Assembly (NCBI RefSeq): GCF_023516615.1
Contig: NZ_JAMGBF010000003.1
Coordinates: forward strand, 62,001 to 126,000
From: Streptomyces panaciradicis
GTDB taxonomy: Bacteria; Actinomycetota; Actinomycetes; Streptomycetales; Streptomycetaceae
Length of the DNA: 64,000 nt
Reading direction: 5' to 3'
Shown here: positions 8,753 through 17,586 of the stretch, piece after piece
Layout: every line of letters begins with the position of its first letter
Position numbering within the stretch: the first letter of the stretch is position 1
Notes under the pieces: generated by a model
Databases searched by the model: none
Told to the model about the DNA's origin: nothing
What the model saw: only the letters and a program-made list of their open reading frames with translations
Translations under genes and position numbers: made by a program

Positions 8753-10684
8753 CTACCCGGCCAACGGCACCTCGGGCAGCCGTAGCCGCGCGCGCTCGCC
8801 GTCCTTCGCCAGTTCCGCCAGCAGCGCGGCGATCTGCTCCCGGTCGTGGGCCGAGAGGTGTCCGGAGTCGTCGAGGTGGACGGCGCAGGCGGTGGTGGCG
8901 TCCGCGAGCCGCTCCAGCGAGGCGACGACCTCGTCCGCGCCCTCCGAGTGCCGGGCGAGCGGGGGCAGTTCGGCCGCGGTGAGGGCGATGGCGGTGCGGG
9001 CCTCGGCGAGCGCCCGGTAGGCCTCGCGGCGCAGTGTCCAGCGGGTGGCGCGGTCCGCCGACTCGCTCAGCACGTGGGCGAGATACGCCTGCGTGGCGTC
9101 GCCGGCCGCCGCGAGCCGGGCCCGTACTCCCCCGCCGCGCTGCCCCGGCATCGGCAGATGGCCGACGACGAGCACGATCGCGCAGGCCAGCAGGGTCTCG
9201 CCGATCCGGCTGACGGAGGCCTGCGGCTCGCCGCCCACCATGACCAGCGCCAGCACCAGGACGGTGACGACGGTGGTCTGCGCGGCGAAGTGCCGGGTGG
9301 AGAGGGGGATGAGGGCGCCGCAGAGGGTGACGAGGACGACGAGTCCCTCGGGGCGGGGCAGCACGGCGGCGAACCCGGCGAACAGCAGCGCCCCCAGCAC
9401 GGTGCCCGCGGCCCGGCTCAGCACCCTGGAGGCGAGCGGCCCGAGGTCGGGCTTGACGAGGAAGACGGCGGTGGCGGGCAGCCAGTACCAGTGCGTGTGC
9501 TGCCCGTACCAGCGGGCGTGGTGCAGTGCCTGCGCGACGGCGGCGCTGGCGCCGAAGCACAGGGCGACCCGCAGGCCGTACTCGCGTCCGCCGGCCCCGA
9601 AGGCGACCCGGAGCAGGTCGCGGACGGACCGGTTGCGCGTGTGCAGGTCGCCGCCGCTGCCCCGGTCGAAGGCGTCGGCGGCGTGCAGCAGGGCGTCGTC
9701 GAGGGCGCGCAGGGCGGGCACGGAGCGGTGCGGTGCGGGCAGCGGCCCGGTGTGCGTGTTCTCGCGGACGGCGGCGGCGAGGCGGCGGGGCCCTTCGGAG
9801 GTCCGCCCGGTGACGGGCTCCCCGGCCCAGGCGAGCGCGGTCGCCGCCTCGGCCAGCGGCAGCGCGGCGGCGTACTGCGCGTGCAGCCGCCGCTCGGCCG
9901 AGGAACTCGCGAACCGCCGCAGCCGGGGTCCGGCGAGGGCGTCCTGCGCGTGGTCGAGGGCGGCGGTCAGCGCGACACGGCGGGCGACGGCCGCCTCGGT
10001 GCCGGCGGCGTCGAGCAGGTCGGCGACGGCGTCGTACACCGCGGCCACGGCGACCCGCTCCCCGTCGAACCGGAAGTCGCCGGCGGTGGCGCCGGGTGTG
10101 GGCAGGAGCAGCCGCAGGCCGAGCAGCCAGCCCGCGCCGAGCACGAAGGCGAGTGCCCGCGCCCAGCCGGCCTCGGGTGCCGGCATCCCGGCCCCGACGG
10201 CCGAGGCGACGAGCAGCTGCGTCCCGGCGCCGGAGGCCACGGGCCCCACGGCGCTGACGCCCCCGGCGAGGAGTCCGATCCCGGTGAAGAGGAGGGTGAG
10301 GACGACGGGGTCGGCGTGCACCCCGGCGTACGTCCCGACGAGCAGGCCGGCGGCCCCGGCGAGCGCGGGCAGCCCGAGCCGCTTCACCGCCGCCCGCCGG
10401 CTGCCCGGGCGGTCGTTGATGCCGGCGAGCATGGCGGCGATGGCGGCGATGACGCCGAGTGCGGTGCGGTCGAGGAGGACGGCGGTCAGGAGCAGCGGCC
10501 CGGCCGACAGCGCACCGCGCGTGACGGCACTCCAGGAGACGGGCGCGCGCTGGGCCCGCAGGGCATGGGCGAGCCAGGGCGGAAGACGGAACGCGGGGGC
10601 GGGGCGGGACACGGGGCTCCTGACCGGACGAGGGCGGGGTGTGCCTTCGGGCGACGGTGGCCGGGCTGGGGGTGTGCTCTCCAC
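8753..10684 (-). CDS. FUSC family inner-membrane protein
   Basis: A 643-residue protein with two blocks of hydrophobic helices (about residues 45-190 and 375-510), each followed by a soluble, Ala/Arg-rich helical domain. This two-block arrangement is typical of FUSC/YccC proteins related to aromatic acid efflux (AaeB-like) carriers. The second block carries WYWLPATAVFLVKPDLG, a family hallmark. Translation starts at a GTG at 10684. The role as an efflux component is inferred from the family; no partner membrane-fusion protein is encoded nearby. The gene is divergent from the Rid gene. Confidence 0.85.
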   Translation of the reverse strand: MESTPPARPPSPEGTPRPRPVRSPVSRPAPAFRLPPWLAHALRAQRAPVSWSAVTRGALSAGPLLLTAVLLDRTALGVIAAIAAMLAGINDRPGSRRAAVKRLGLPALAGAAGLLVGTYAGVHADPVVLTLLFTGIGLLAGGVSAVGPVASGAGTQLLVASAVGAGMPAPEAGWARALAFVLGAGWLLGLRLLLPTPGATAGDFRFDGERVAVAAVYDAVADLLDAAGTEAAVARRVALTAALDHAQDALAGPRLRRFASSSAERRLHAQYAAALPLAEAATALAWAGEPVTGRTSEGPRRLAAAVRENTHTGPLPAPHRSVPALRALDDALLHAADAFDRGSGGDLHTRNRSVRDLLRVAFGAGGREYGLRVALCFGASAAVAQALHHARWYGQHTHWYWLPATAVFLVKPDLGPLASRVLSRAAGTVLGALLFAGFAAVLPRPEGLVVLVTLCGALIPLSTRHFAAQTTVVTVLVLALVMVGGEPQASVSRIGETLLACAIVLVVGHLPMPGQRGGGVRARLAAAGDATQAYLAHVLSESADRATRWTLRREAYRALAEARTAIALTAAELPPLARHSEGADEVVASLERLADATTACAVHLDDSGHLSAHDREQIAALLAELAKDGERARLRLPEVPLAG

Positions 10685-10918
10685 AGTACGGGGCGTTGCC
10701 GTGATGGACGGGGCAAAGGTGTTTCGGCGGTGTGACGGTCGGGCGGTGGACCGGTTTCTTTATGAACGCAAAGCCCGCGGCTCCGTCGTGACGCGGGCCT
10801 GCGGCGGGCTCGGGACGCCTTGCCCGGGCGGGCGGGCCGGAAAATGGGGTGCGCTGCAGGCGGTGCGGCCTGGACCATCGACGTGACCGTCCCGTGTCCG
10901 ACCGAGGAGCCGCCCCCC

Positions 10919-11332
10919 GTGATCCGTCGCGTCACCTCCCCCTCCCTCTTTCCGCCGCCCCGCTACTCCCACGCCTCCGTCGTCGAGGCCGGGAGCAGGC
11001 TCGCGTTCCTCGCCGGGGCCGTGCCGCTCGACTCCGAGGGGAAGTTGATCGGCGAGGGCGATCCGGTACGGCAGGCCGAGCAGGTGCTGGTGAATCTGGG
11101 CGAGCAACTGCGCGCCGTGGGCAGTGACTTCGCGCATGTCGTGGCGACCGACGTGTATGTGGTGAGCGGCGACACCTCCGTGCTGTCCGCCGTCTGGGAC
11201 GTCGTCGAGGCGTCCGGGCTCAGCCTGGGACCGCACTCCTCGACGCTGCTCGGCGTGAACTGCCTGGGCTACAGCGGCCAGTTGGTCGAGATCACGGCCA
11301 CCGCGGTGGTGCCCGAGGCGGTGTCGTCGTGA
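10919..11332 (+). CDS. RidA family protein (reactive imine deaminase-like)
   Basis: A 137-residue member of the YjgF/YER057c/UK114 (Rid) family, which typically forms trimers that hydrolyse reactive enamine/imine intermediates. Family features are RYSHASVVEAGSRLAFLAGAVP, the QAEQVLVNLGEQLRAVG helix and the terminal YSGQLVEITATAV strand. The catalytic Arg typical of true RidA (normally in a C-terminal R-x-x-V-E motif) is not obvious, so the protein may belong to a divergent subgroup. The GTG at 10919 follows GAGGAG. The stop overlaps the acetyltransferase start (GTGA), so the two form a coupled pair. Confidence 0.85.
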   Translation: MIRRVTSPSLFPPPRYSHASVVEAGSRLAFLAGAVPLDSEGKLIGEGDPVRQAEQVLVNLGEQLRAVGSDFAHVVATDVYVVSGDTSVLSAVWDVVEASGLSLGPHSSTLLGVNCLGYSGQLVEITATAVVPEAVSS

Positions 11333-11790
11333 GTCCGTCGCAGCCGCCCGCGGTCCTCCGCCGGGCCACCGCCCCCGATGCCCTCGCCGCCGCCGACGTC
11401 TGGCTGGACTCCTTCGCCGCCGCGCTGCCGACGGTGGTCAGCCCGCGCTCCGCCGACGAGGTGCGGGCCTACTTCCGCGACGTGGTGGTGCCCTCGCGCG
11501 AGACCTGGGTGGCGGAGGCCGCCGACCGGATCGTGGGCGTGATGGTGCTCGCCGGTGACGAGCTCTCCCAGCTCTACCTCTCCCCCGACTGGCGGGGGCG
11601 CGGCATCGGCGACCGTTTCGTTGCACTGGCCAAGGAGCGCAGTCCGGGCGGCCTGGAGCTGTGGACCTTCCAGGTCAACAAGCCCGCCCACCGGTTCTAC
11701 GAGCGGCACGGCTTCGTCGCCGTCGAGTACACGGACGGCAGCGGCAACGAGGAGCGGGAGCCGGACGTGCGCTACGCCTGGCGGCCGTGA
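11329..11790 (+). CDS. GNAT family N-acetyltransferase
   Basis: A 153-residue acetyltransferase. The acetyl-CoA binding motif is QLYLSPDWRGRGIGDRFVALA, and the C-terminal NKPAHRFYERHGFVAVEYT is a classic GNAT end. The GTG start at 11329 overlaps the Rid stop by four bases. The acceptor substrate is unknown; coupling to a Rid protein suggests an amine or amino acid derivative, which is inference. It converges with the MBL-fold gene with one base between the stops. Confidence 0.9.
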   Translation: MSPSQPPAVLRRATAPDALAAADVWLDSFAAALPTVVSPRSADEVRAYFRDVVVPSRETWVAEAADRIVGVMVLAGDELSQLYLSPDWRGRGIGDRFVALAKERSPGGLELWTFQVNKPAHRFYERHGFVAVEYTDGSGNEEREPDVRYAWRP

Positions 11791-11791
11791 G

Positions 11792-12769
11792 TCAGGCTGC
11801 GGCCTCCCGCCGCGCGAACGCCCAGCCCGCGGCCTGCGCCGCCAGACCGACGAGATCGGGTTCGCCCGTCTCGCCGTTCAGGTGCCGGTACTCGACCGCG
11901 GTGAGGATGACGATGCGTTCCCGCAAGCCGAGGTGGTCGTAGAACCCGCTGTCCAGGATGTCCGCGGCCGCCTCGCCCGCCGGGACACCGGCCGCGTGAC
12001 GGGCGTGGACCAGGGCTTCGAGGCGCCGGAGGTACGTGATGTAGTCCCGGACGTCCCGCGGGCCCATCACCGGGCCGTGCCCCGGGATCACGGTCTGCGG
12101 CTCCAGCGCGAGGATCGTCTCGCAGGCGGCGGCGATCCGGGCGAGCGGCCCGTCCCAGTGCACGGGGTGGTCGTCGGCGAACAGCACGTCCCCGGCGCAG
12201 ACCACCCGCTGCTCGGGCAGATGGACGATGAGGTCACCGGCGGAGTGCGCGGGGCCCACCTCGATCAGTTCGGCCCGGATGTCGCCGACCTCGAGGTCGT
12301 ACCGGCCGCTGAAGGTGACCGTCGGCGGCACGGCATCGACGTCCTCGTACCGGTAGCGGCCGAAGTGCTCGCGGGCGTACCAGCCGAGGGGCTGGTCGGC
12401 CGGGGTTCCGGTGGTGAGGAAGTGCATCTGCTGGGGCGAGGGTTCCCGGCACAGGTGCTCCGCGCTCGCCTCGGTGGCGATGATCTCGGCGCCCGGGAAG
12501 AGGCCGTTGCCGAAGGTGTGGTCGCCGTTGACATGGGTGTTGACGATCGTCCCGACCCCCGCCGCGCCGGCCGGCAGGACCGGGCCGGCGGCGGCGATCA
12601 TCGCTTCGGTCATCGGCCGGTCGTAGGGCGTGTCGACCAGGGCCGCCCGCTCGCCGGAGGTGATGAGCAGACAGTTCGCGAAGCCCCAGGTGCCCGTGTG
12701 GGGCGGGGCCCACAGGTGCAGGCCGTCGGCCACCGGGGTGAGTGCGTCGGGAAGGTTCATGCCGCTCAT
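11792..12769 (-). CDS. MBL-fold metallo-hydrolase
   Basis: A 325-residue metallo-beta-lactamase-fold hydrolase. The metal motif reads HVNGDHTFGN near residues 78-87, with Asn where the usual HxHxDH has its second His. The other ligands are present: AHSAGDLIV, CAGDVLFADD and IPGHGPVMG. The Asn variant is seen in a subgroup of the superfamily. Its ATG overlaps the stop of the racemase (ATGA), making it the third gene of a permease-racemase-hydrolase operon. An esterase, lactonase or amidohydrolase-like step in hydantoin or allantoin-like metabolism is a plausible inference. Confidence 0.87.
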   Translation of the reverse strand: MSGMNLPDALTPVADGLHLWAPPHTGTWGFANCLLITSGERAALVDTPYDRPMTEAMIAAAGPVLPAGAAGVGTIVNTHVNGDHTFGNGLFPGAEIIATEASAEHLCREPSPQQMHFLTTGTPADQPLGWYAREHFGRYRYEDVDAVPPTVTFSGRYDLEVGDIRAELIEVGPAHSAGDLIVHLPEQRVVCAGDVLFADDHPVHWDGPLARIAAACETILALEPQTVIPGHGPVMGPRDVRDYITYLRRLEALVHARHAAGVPAGEAAADILDSGFYDHLGLRERIVILTAVEYRHLNGETGEPDLVGLAAQAAGWAFARREAAA

Positions 12770-13506
12770 TGTGGGCGAGGACGATCACCCTCGGGGAGCC
12801 GCCCCCACACCCGCCGCTTCGGCACCGGCTTCGCATAGCTTCCCGCCCGGCTCGTCGTCAGCCCCAGCGCCACCAGCGACTCCGCGAGCCTCACCGCCGC
12901 GCCGACGCCGTCCACCACCGGCAGCCCGAGCTTCTCCCCGACGGCCCGCTGCAGTCCCGTCATCCCCGCGCAGCCCAGCACCAGCACCTCGGCCCCGGCC
13001 TCGCGCGCCCGTTCGGCGGCCGTCAGGAAGGCGGCCTCCGTGCGGTCGGCGTCGCCGAGGTCGAGCACGCCGAGGCCGGTTCCGACGACGGCGGCGCAGT
13101 TGCGGCCCACCCCGGCCAGTTCCAGGCTGTCCTCGATCTGCCCGCAGGACCGCTCCAGGGTGGTGACGACCCCGTACCGCCGCCCGAGCAGACAGGCCAG
13201 GTGGGCCGCGGCCTCGGTGATGTCGACGACGGGTACGTCCACCAACTCCCGTACGCCTTCCCGCCCGTGCTCGCCGAAGCCGGCCAGTACGACGGCGTCG
13301 TACGCCGGGCCGTCGTACGTCCGCAGCAGGTCGATGACGGCCGCGGCCGAGAGGTGGCTGTCGAGCCAGCCCTCGGCGGACTCCGGCCCCCAGGCGGGGG
13401 TGAGGCCGCGCACGGTGGTGCCCGGGCCTGCGGCGGCCCGGGCACCTCGTACGATCTCCGCGGTCATCTCCTGCGTGGTGTTGCAGTTGGTGACGACGAT
13501 CCGCAC
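12766..13506 (-). CDS. Aspartate/glutamate/hydantoin racemase family protein
   Basis: A 246-residue protein of the Asp/Glu/hydantoin racemase superfamily. Two catalytic cysteines are visible: one in VVTNCNTTQEM near residue 10, replacing the usual Asn-Pro-Asn opening, and one in LVLGCAGMTGL near residue 180. The middle has YDAVVLAGFGEHG and VPVVDITEAA, as in hydantoin racemases. The GTG at 13506 follows GGAGG at good spacing and lies 5 bp past the permease stop. The C-terminal 25 residues are an Arg/Pro-rich tail. The operon context (NCS1 permease) supports a hydantoin-type substrate. Confidence 0.87.
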   Translation of the reverse strand: MRIVVTNCNTTQEMTAEIVRGARAAAGPGTTVRGLTPAWGPESAEGWLDSHLSAAAVIDLLRTYDGPAYDAVVLAGFGEHGREGVRELVDVPVVDITEAAAHLACLLGRRYGVVTTLERSCGQIEDSLELAGVGRNCAAVVGTGLGVLDLGDADRTEAAFLTAAERAREAGAEVLVLGCAGMTGLQRAVGEKLGLPVVDGVGAAVRLAESLVALGLTTSRAGSYAKPVPKRRVWGRLPEGDRPRPQ

Positions 13507-13511
13507 GTTCG

Positions 13512-14975
13512 TCAGACCTCCACGGCGGCGGGCTCGGACGCGCGCTCGGTCCGGCAGATCAGCAGGTAGAGGCCGGCCGCGAGGGCCGTGCCGATGAACC
13601 AGGAGTACGGGGCGACGTCGCTGAAGGACTTCACCAGCGCGAGCACCGCCGCGACGGCGGCCGAGGGCAGGAACGCCCACAGGGCCTTGGGGTTGACGCC
13701 CTTCTTGTAGTAGTAGCGGGAGCCGGGGCGGGCGTCGAAGAGCTCGTCCACGTTCACGCGGCCGCGCTTGATGAGGTGGTAGTCGACCATGATGACGCCG
13801 AACAGCGGTCCCAGGAAGGCGCCGAGGCCGCCGAGGAAGTAGTTGACGACGGTCGGGTTGGAGAAGAGGTTCCAGGGCGTGACGACCAGCGCGGCGACCG
13901 TGCTGATCATGCCGCCGATCCTGAACGTGATCTTCTGCGGCCAGACGTTGGCCAGGTCGTACGCCGGTGAGACGAAGTTGGCGACGATGTTGACGCCCAT
14001 GGTCGCCACGGCGAAGGTGAAGGCCGCGACGACCAGCACCCAGGTGTTGCCGATCTTGGCGACGAGTTCGGCCGGGTCGGTGATGGCCGTGCCGAACGCC
14101 TCCAGCGAGCCGGCCGTGACGATCACCGAGACGACCACGAAGGCGGTGGAGTTGATGGGCAGGCCCCAGAAGTTGCCGCGCCGCACGGTCCGGTAGTCGG
14201 GTGCGAAGCGCGAGAAGTCGCAGAAGTTGAGCATCAGCGTGCCGTAGGTCGCGAGGATCAGGCCGATCGCGCCGAACCACTGCCGCCACTGCTCGCCGAC
14301 CGGCACCGGGTGCGGGGTGGAGGTGAGCGAGATGCTCCAGTCGGCCTTCCACAGCACCCACACCGCCAGCGCGATCATCACCAGCCAGATCGCGGGACCG
14401 CAGAAGTCCTGGAACTTCCGTACGGACTCCATTCCCTGGCTGATGATCAGCGCCTGGATCAGCCACAGGGAGACGAAGGAGCACCAGCCGAGGGCGTCGA
14501 GTCCCAGGAAGGAGTGGTGCGTCCAGGACACCAGCTCCGGAAAGGCGGCCAGCAGCATCACGTTGACGGCGACGGAGGCCAGGTAGGTCTGGATGCCGTA
14601 CCACATGATGGCGATCACGGCCCGGATCAGGGCCGGGATGTTGGCGCCCCACACGCCGAAGCTGATGCGGCTGACGACCGGGAAGGGCACGCCGTGCCGC
14701 TGGCCGATCCGGCCCATCCAGTTCATGCCGACGTAGATGAGCACGAAGCCGACGAGCAGGGCGGTGAAGACCTGCCACACGTTCATGCCGAGGACCAGCA
14801 GGCCGGCGGCGAAGGTGTAGTTGCCGAGGTTGTGGACGTCGGACATCCACATGGCGAACAGGTCGAAGACCTTCCAGTTCCTCTTCCCGGCGGGCGCGAG
14901 GTCTTCGTTGGTGAGGCGGGGATCGGGGACGAACGCGGGGGCGCCGGTGGCTGCGGCGCGGTCGGCGAGGGACAC
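13512..14975 (-). CDS. NCS1 family nucleobase/hydantoin:cation symporter
   Basis: A 487-residue permease with about twelve hydrophobic helices. NCS1 hallmarks are the N-terminal LTNEDLAPAGKRNWKVFDLF, WMSDVHNLGNYTFAAGL and RISFGVWGANIPALIRA. The helix 8-10 region has NIVANFVSPAYDLANVWP, and the C-terminal part has VDYHLIKRGRVNVDELF. NCS1 members import hydantoins, allantoin, uracil or cytosine. The gene starts at a GTG and heads an operon with a racemase and an MBL hydrolase. It is transcribed away from a GntR regulator whose likely operator lies between the two genes. Confidence 0.9.
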   Translation of the reverse strand: MSLADRAAATGAPAFVPDPRLTNEDLAPAGKRNWKVFDLFAMWMSDVHNLGNYTFAAGLLVLGMNVWQVFTALLVGFVLIYVGMNWMGRIGQRHGVPFPVVSRISFGVWGANIPALIRAVIAIMWYGIQTYLASVAVNVMLLAAFPELVSWTHHSFLGLDALGWCSFVSLWLIQALIISQGMESVRKFQDFCGPAIWLVMIALAVWVLWKADWSISLTSTPHPVPVGEQWRQWFGAIGLILATYGTLMLNFCDFSRFAPDYRTVRRGNFWGLPINSTAFVVVSVIVTAGSLEAFGTAITDPAELVAKIGNTWVLVVAAFTFAVATMGVNIVANFVSPAYDLANVWPQKITFRIGGMISTVAALVVTPWNLFSNPTVVNYFLGGLGAFLGPLFGVIMVDYHLIKRGRVNVDELFDARPGSRYYYKKGVNPKALWAFLPSAAVAAVLALVKSFSDVAPYSWFIGTALAAGLYLLICRTERASEPAAVEV

Positions 14976-15014
14976 GGGGCCTCCAGAACGGGGGAGGGAG
15001 GAACGGGTGCGGCC

Positions 15015-15030
15015 GTTTGGTATACCAAAC
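15015..15030. promoter_or_regulatory. Perfect 16-bp palindrome, likely GntR operator
   Basis: GTTTGGTATACCAAAC is a perfect inverted repeat in the 164-bp gap between the permease operon and the divergent GntR gene. TGGTATACCA-type palindromes are typical of FCD-subfamily GntR regulators. It is 40 bp upstream of the permease start and 109 bp upstream of the regulator start. Confidence 0.75.
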
Positions 15031-15139
15031 TGCGGTCATGGTCCCGCCGTCAAGGGCTCCGACCGATGTCGTCGCCGTTAACGCTCCGTAAAACACCCCG
15101 CGGGCCGGAGCGGGCCCCTCTACCGGGGACAATGGCTCC

Positions 15140-15802
15140 ATGAGCTCCCCCACGAAGACCGAACCCCTGGGCGCGGTCCGTGAGCGCGTCCTGGCGAACC
15201 TGCGGCAGGAGATCATCGCGGGCCGCCTGCTGCCCGGTGACCGGCTGGTCGAGCGGGAGCTCGCCGACCGCTACGGCGTCTCCCGGGTGCCGGTCCGCGA
15301 GGCAATCCGGGCGCTGGTCGCCGAGGGGTTCGTGCACTTCGAGACACCGCGCCGCACGGTCGTCCGCCGGCTCACGCCGAACGACGTCCGGGAACTGTTC
15401 GAGCTGCGCGAGGCGCTGGAGGTCTACGCGGCCGGACTCGCCGCGTCGAACGCCACCCCGGAGGACCTGGCCGAGCTCGAGGAGCTCCTTCGGCGCGCGG
15501 CAGCCGCGACCGAGGCCGGGGACGCCGAGCTGATCACGGACATCAACAGCCGGCTGCACGACCGCATCGTGGCGATGGCGGGCAACAGCCTGCTGACCGC
15601 CGCCCTGGAGCCGGTCGCCGGCCGACTGCGCTGGATGACCCGGCGGAACGAGGAGTGGCCCCAACTGCTCGTGGAACACCGCGAGTTGTACGAGGCCATC
15701 GCCTCCGGCGACCCCGAGCGCGCCCGTACGCACGCGCTGACCCACGTGCGCACCAACTACCGCTCCACGGTGCGGCATCTGTTCGGCGAGGCGGAGAGCT
15801 GA
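15140..15802 (+). CDS. GntR family transcriptional regulator (FCD subfamily)
   Basis: A 220-residue regulator. The N-terminal winged helix has IIAGRLLPGDRLVERELADRYGVSRVPVREAIRAL, split by its helix-turn-helix at about residues 35-60. The C-terminal FCD ligand domain has LFELREALEVYAAGLAA (containing metal-binding Asp/Arg positions of the family) and LHDRIVAMAGN, with an EHRELYEAI His near residue 180. It starts at an ATG. It faces the NCS1 permease operon across a perfect palindrome, so it most likely represses that operon and itself, with a transported ligand or breakdown product as inducer. Confidence 0.92.
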   Translation: MSSPTKTEPLGAVRERVLANLRQEIIAGRLLPGDRLVERELADRYGVSRVPVREAIRALVAEGFVHFETPRRTVVRRLTPNDVRELFELREALEVYAAGLAASNATPEDLAELEELLRRAAAATEAGDAELITDINSRLHDRIVAMAGNSLLTAALEPVAGRLRWMTRRNEEWPQLLVEHRELYEAIASGDPERARTHALTHVRTNYRSTVRHLFGEAES

Positions 15803-15817
15803 GCCGCACTCCCGGGA

Positions 15818-16780
15818 TCAGCGGCGGGCGTACCCGTCCGTCGCCGCCACCAGCGCCTCGGCCATGCCGGGGCCGCCCACACTGTGGCCGACGTCGTCCA
15901 CGATCACCAACTCGCTGCCGGGCCAGGCGTGATGGAGCCGCCAGGAGACGCCGAGCAGGTTGCCGAAGTCGAGGCTGCCCTGGACGAGCGTGCCCGGGAC
16001 GTCCTTCAGCAAGGGCGCGTCGCGCAGGACGACGCCTTCGTCGTTGCCCTCGCCGAGGAAGTGGTCGTTGCCCCAGTAGTGGGTGACGGTGCGGGCGAAG
16101 CCGTAGCGGAACTCCGGTTCCTCGAACCGCGGAATGGACCTCGGCGGCGCGGGGACGGTCGCCGTCTCCCAGTCGGTCCAGGTCCGCGCCGCTCGCGCCC
16201 GCACCTCCGGATCGGGCGACTCCAGCAGCCGGTTGCAGGCGGCGGCGAGGTTGCCGTCCCGCTCCGCGGCGGGCAGAGCCGCCTTGAACCGCTCGAACGC
16301 CTCGGGGAAGAACCGGCCGACTCCCCTGGTCAGCAAGGCCACTTCGGCGTTCGAGCCGGTCGCGACCCCGGTCACCACCATCTCCGACACCGCGCCCGGA
16401 TGCGTCTGCGCGTACCGCAGCCCCAGTACCGACCCGAACGACACCCCCCACACCAGCCACCGCCCGATCCCCAGGTGCCGCCGCAACAGCTCCAGATCGG
16501 CGATGAGATGAGCGGTCGTGTTGACGCTCATGTCGGTGTCGTAGGCGCTCGCGTGCGGCACCGACCGCCCGCTGCCGCGCTGGTCGAGCAGCACGATCCG
16601 GTAGGCGGCCGGGTCGAACAGGCGCCGGTAGTAGGGGCTGGAGCCGGAGCCCGGGCCGCCGTGCAGCACGAGGGCGGGCTTGCCCCGCGGATTCCCGCAG
16701 GTCTCCCAGTACACGCGGTTGCCGTCGCCGACTTCGAGCAGGCCGTGGTCGTACGGTTCGATCTCCGGATAGAGGGGCAT
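15818..16780 (-). CDS. pip: Prolyl aminopeptidase (proline iminopeptidase), alpha/beta hydrolase
   Basis: A 320-residue S33-family peptidase that releases N-terminal proline. The family signature HGGPGSGSSPYYRRLFDPAAYR is at residues 35-56, followed by LLDQRGSGRS. The nucleophile elbow is GVSFGSVLGL, where most relatives have Trp in place of the Phe. TDWETATV and the YFW-type segment HYWGNDHFL are typical, and the catalytic His lies in DVGHSVG. The ATG at 16780 is chosen because the domain begins right after it, although the frame is open further upstream. There is no signal peptide. Confidence 0.9.
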   Translation of the reverse strand: MPLYPEIEPYDHGLLEVGDGNRVYWETCGNPRGKPALVLHGGPGSGSSPYYRRLFDPAAYRIVLLDQRGSGRSVPHASAYDTDMSVNTTAHLIADLELLRRHLGIGRWLVWGVSFGSVLGLRYAQTHPGAVSEMVVTGVATGSNAEVALLTRGVGRFFPEAFERFKAALPAAERDGNLAAACNRLLESPDPEVRARAARTWTDWETATVPAPPRSIPRFEEPEFRYGFARTVTHYWGNDHFLGEGNDEGVVLRDAPLLKDVPGTLVQGSLDFGNLLGVSWRLHHAWPGSELVIVDDVGHSVGGPGMAEALVAATDGYARR

Positions 16781-16818
16781 CCGGGCACGGTAACCCCGCG
16801 ACGGCGGTGACCGCCCGC

Positions 16819-17511
16819 TCATTTCACGGGCAGGCCCGCCGCCTCCCCCGCGGTGCGCAGCACGTCCCGCAGCATGTCCGGGGTGAGCCTGCCGGTGAAG
16901 GTGTTGCGCTGGCTGACGTGGAAGCAGCCGAAGAGGTCGAGGCCGTCCAGCGGCACGCGCGCACCGTGCGCGAACACGGGCCGCGGCCGGGGAACCGCCC
17001 AGCCGGCCTCGGCGAACGCGGGCAGCGCCGCCTGCCAGCCGAAGGCGCCGAGCACGACCACCGCGCGGAGCGTGGGCCGCAGCAGCCGCAGCTCCTGGAC
17101 CAGCCAGGACCGGCAGGTGTCCCGTTCCGCGGGGGTGGGTTTGTTCTCGGGCGGGGCGCAGTGCACCGGCGAGGTGATGCGGACGCCGAGAAGCTCCAGG
17201 CCGTCGTCGACGGCGACGGAGGTGGGCCGCGAGGCCAGCCCCACGTCGTACAGCGCCTGGTACAGCACGTCCCCGGAGCGGTCGCCGGTGAACATGCGGC
17301 CGGTGCGGTTGCCGCCGTGCGCGGCGGGGGCGAGGCCGACGATCAGCAGCGAGGCGTCGGAGGGCCCGAACCCGGGCACCGGCCGCGCCCAGTACGTCCA
17401 GTCCCGGAAGGCCGCCCGCTTGGTCCGCCCGACCTCCTCCCGCCACTCCACGAGCCGAGGACACGCGGCGCATCCGGCGATCCGGGAGTCGAGCTCGACC
17501 AGGCTGTCCAT
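16819..17511 (-). CDS. Family 5 uracil-DNA glycosylase (UDGb type)
   Basis: A 230-residue DNA repair enzyme that removes uracil and related deaminated bases. The active-site motif is GLAPAAHGGNRTGRMFTGD near residue 60, and the second motif is HVSQRNTFTGRLT near residue 200; both match family 5. Cysteines in GCAACPRL at the N-terminus and in the PVHC...RDTC segment are placed to hold the 4Fe-4S cluster of the family. The motif A carries Ala-Ala-His rather than an acidic residue, as is usual for UDGb. The gene is divergent from the S4 RNA-binding protein. Confidence 0.9.
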   Translation of the reverse strand: MDSLVELDSRIAGCAACPRLVEWREEVGRTKRAAFRDWTYWARPVPGFGPSDASLLIVGLAPAAHGGNRTGRMFTGDRSGDVLYQALYDVGLASRPTSVAVDDGLELLGVRITSPVHCAPPENKPTPAERDTCRSWLVQELRLLRPTLRAVVVLGAFGWQAALPAFAEAGWAVPRPRPVFAHGARVPLDGLDLFGCFHVSQRNTFTGRLTPDMLRDVLRTAGEAAGLPVK

Positions 17512-17586
17512 GGATCAACGGTACGTCGCCGGTCCCGTCGGAAAACCGCGCGGAACACCCGCCCCGAGGGGGTTAGGGTCGAGGAC

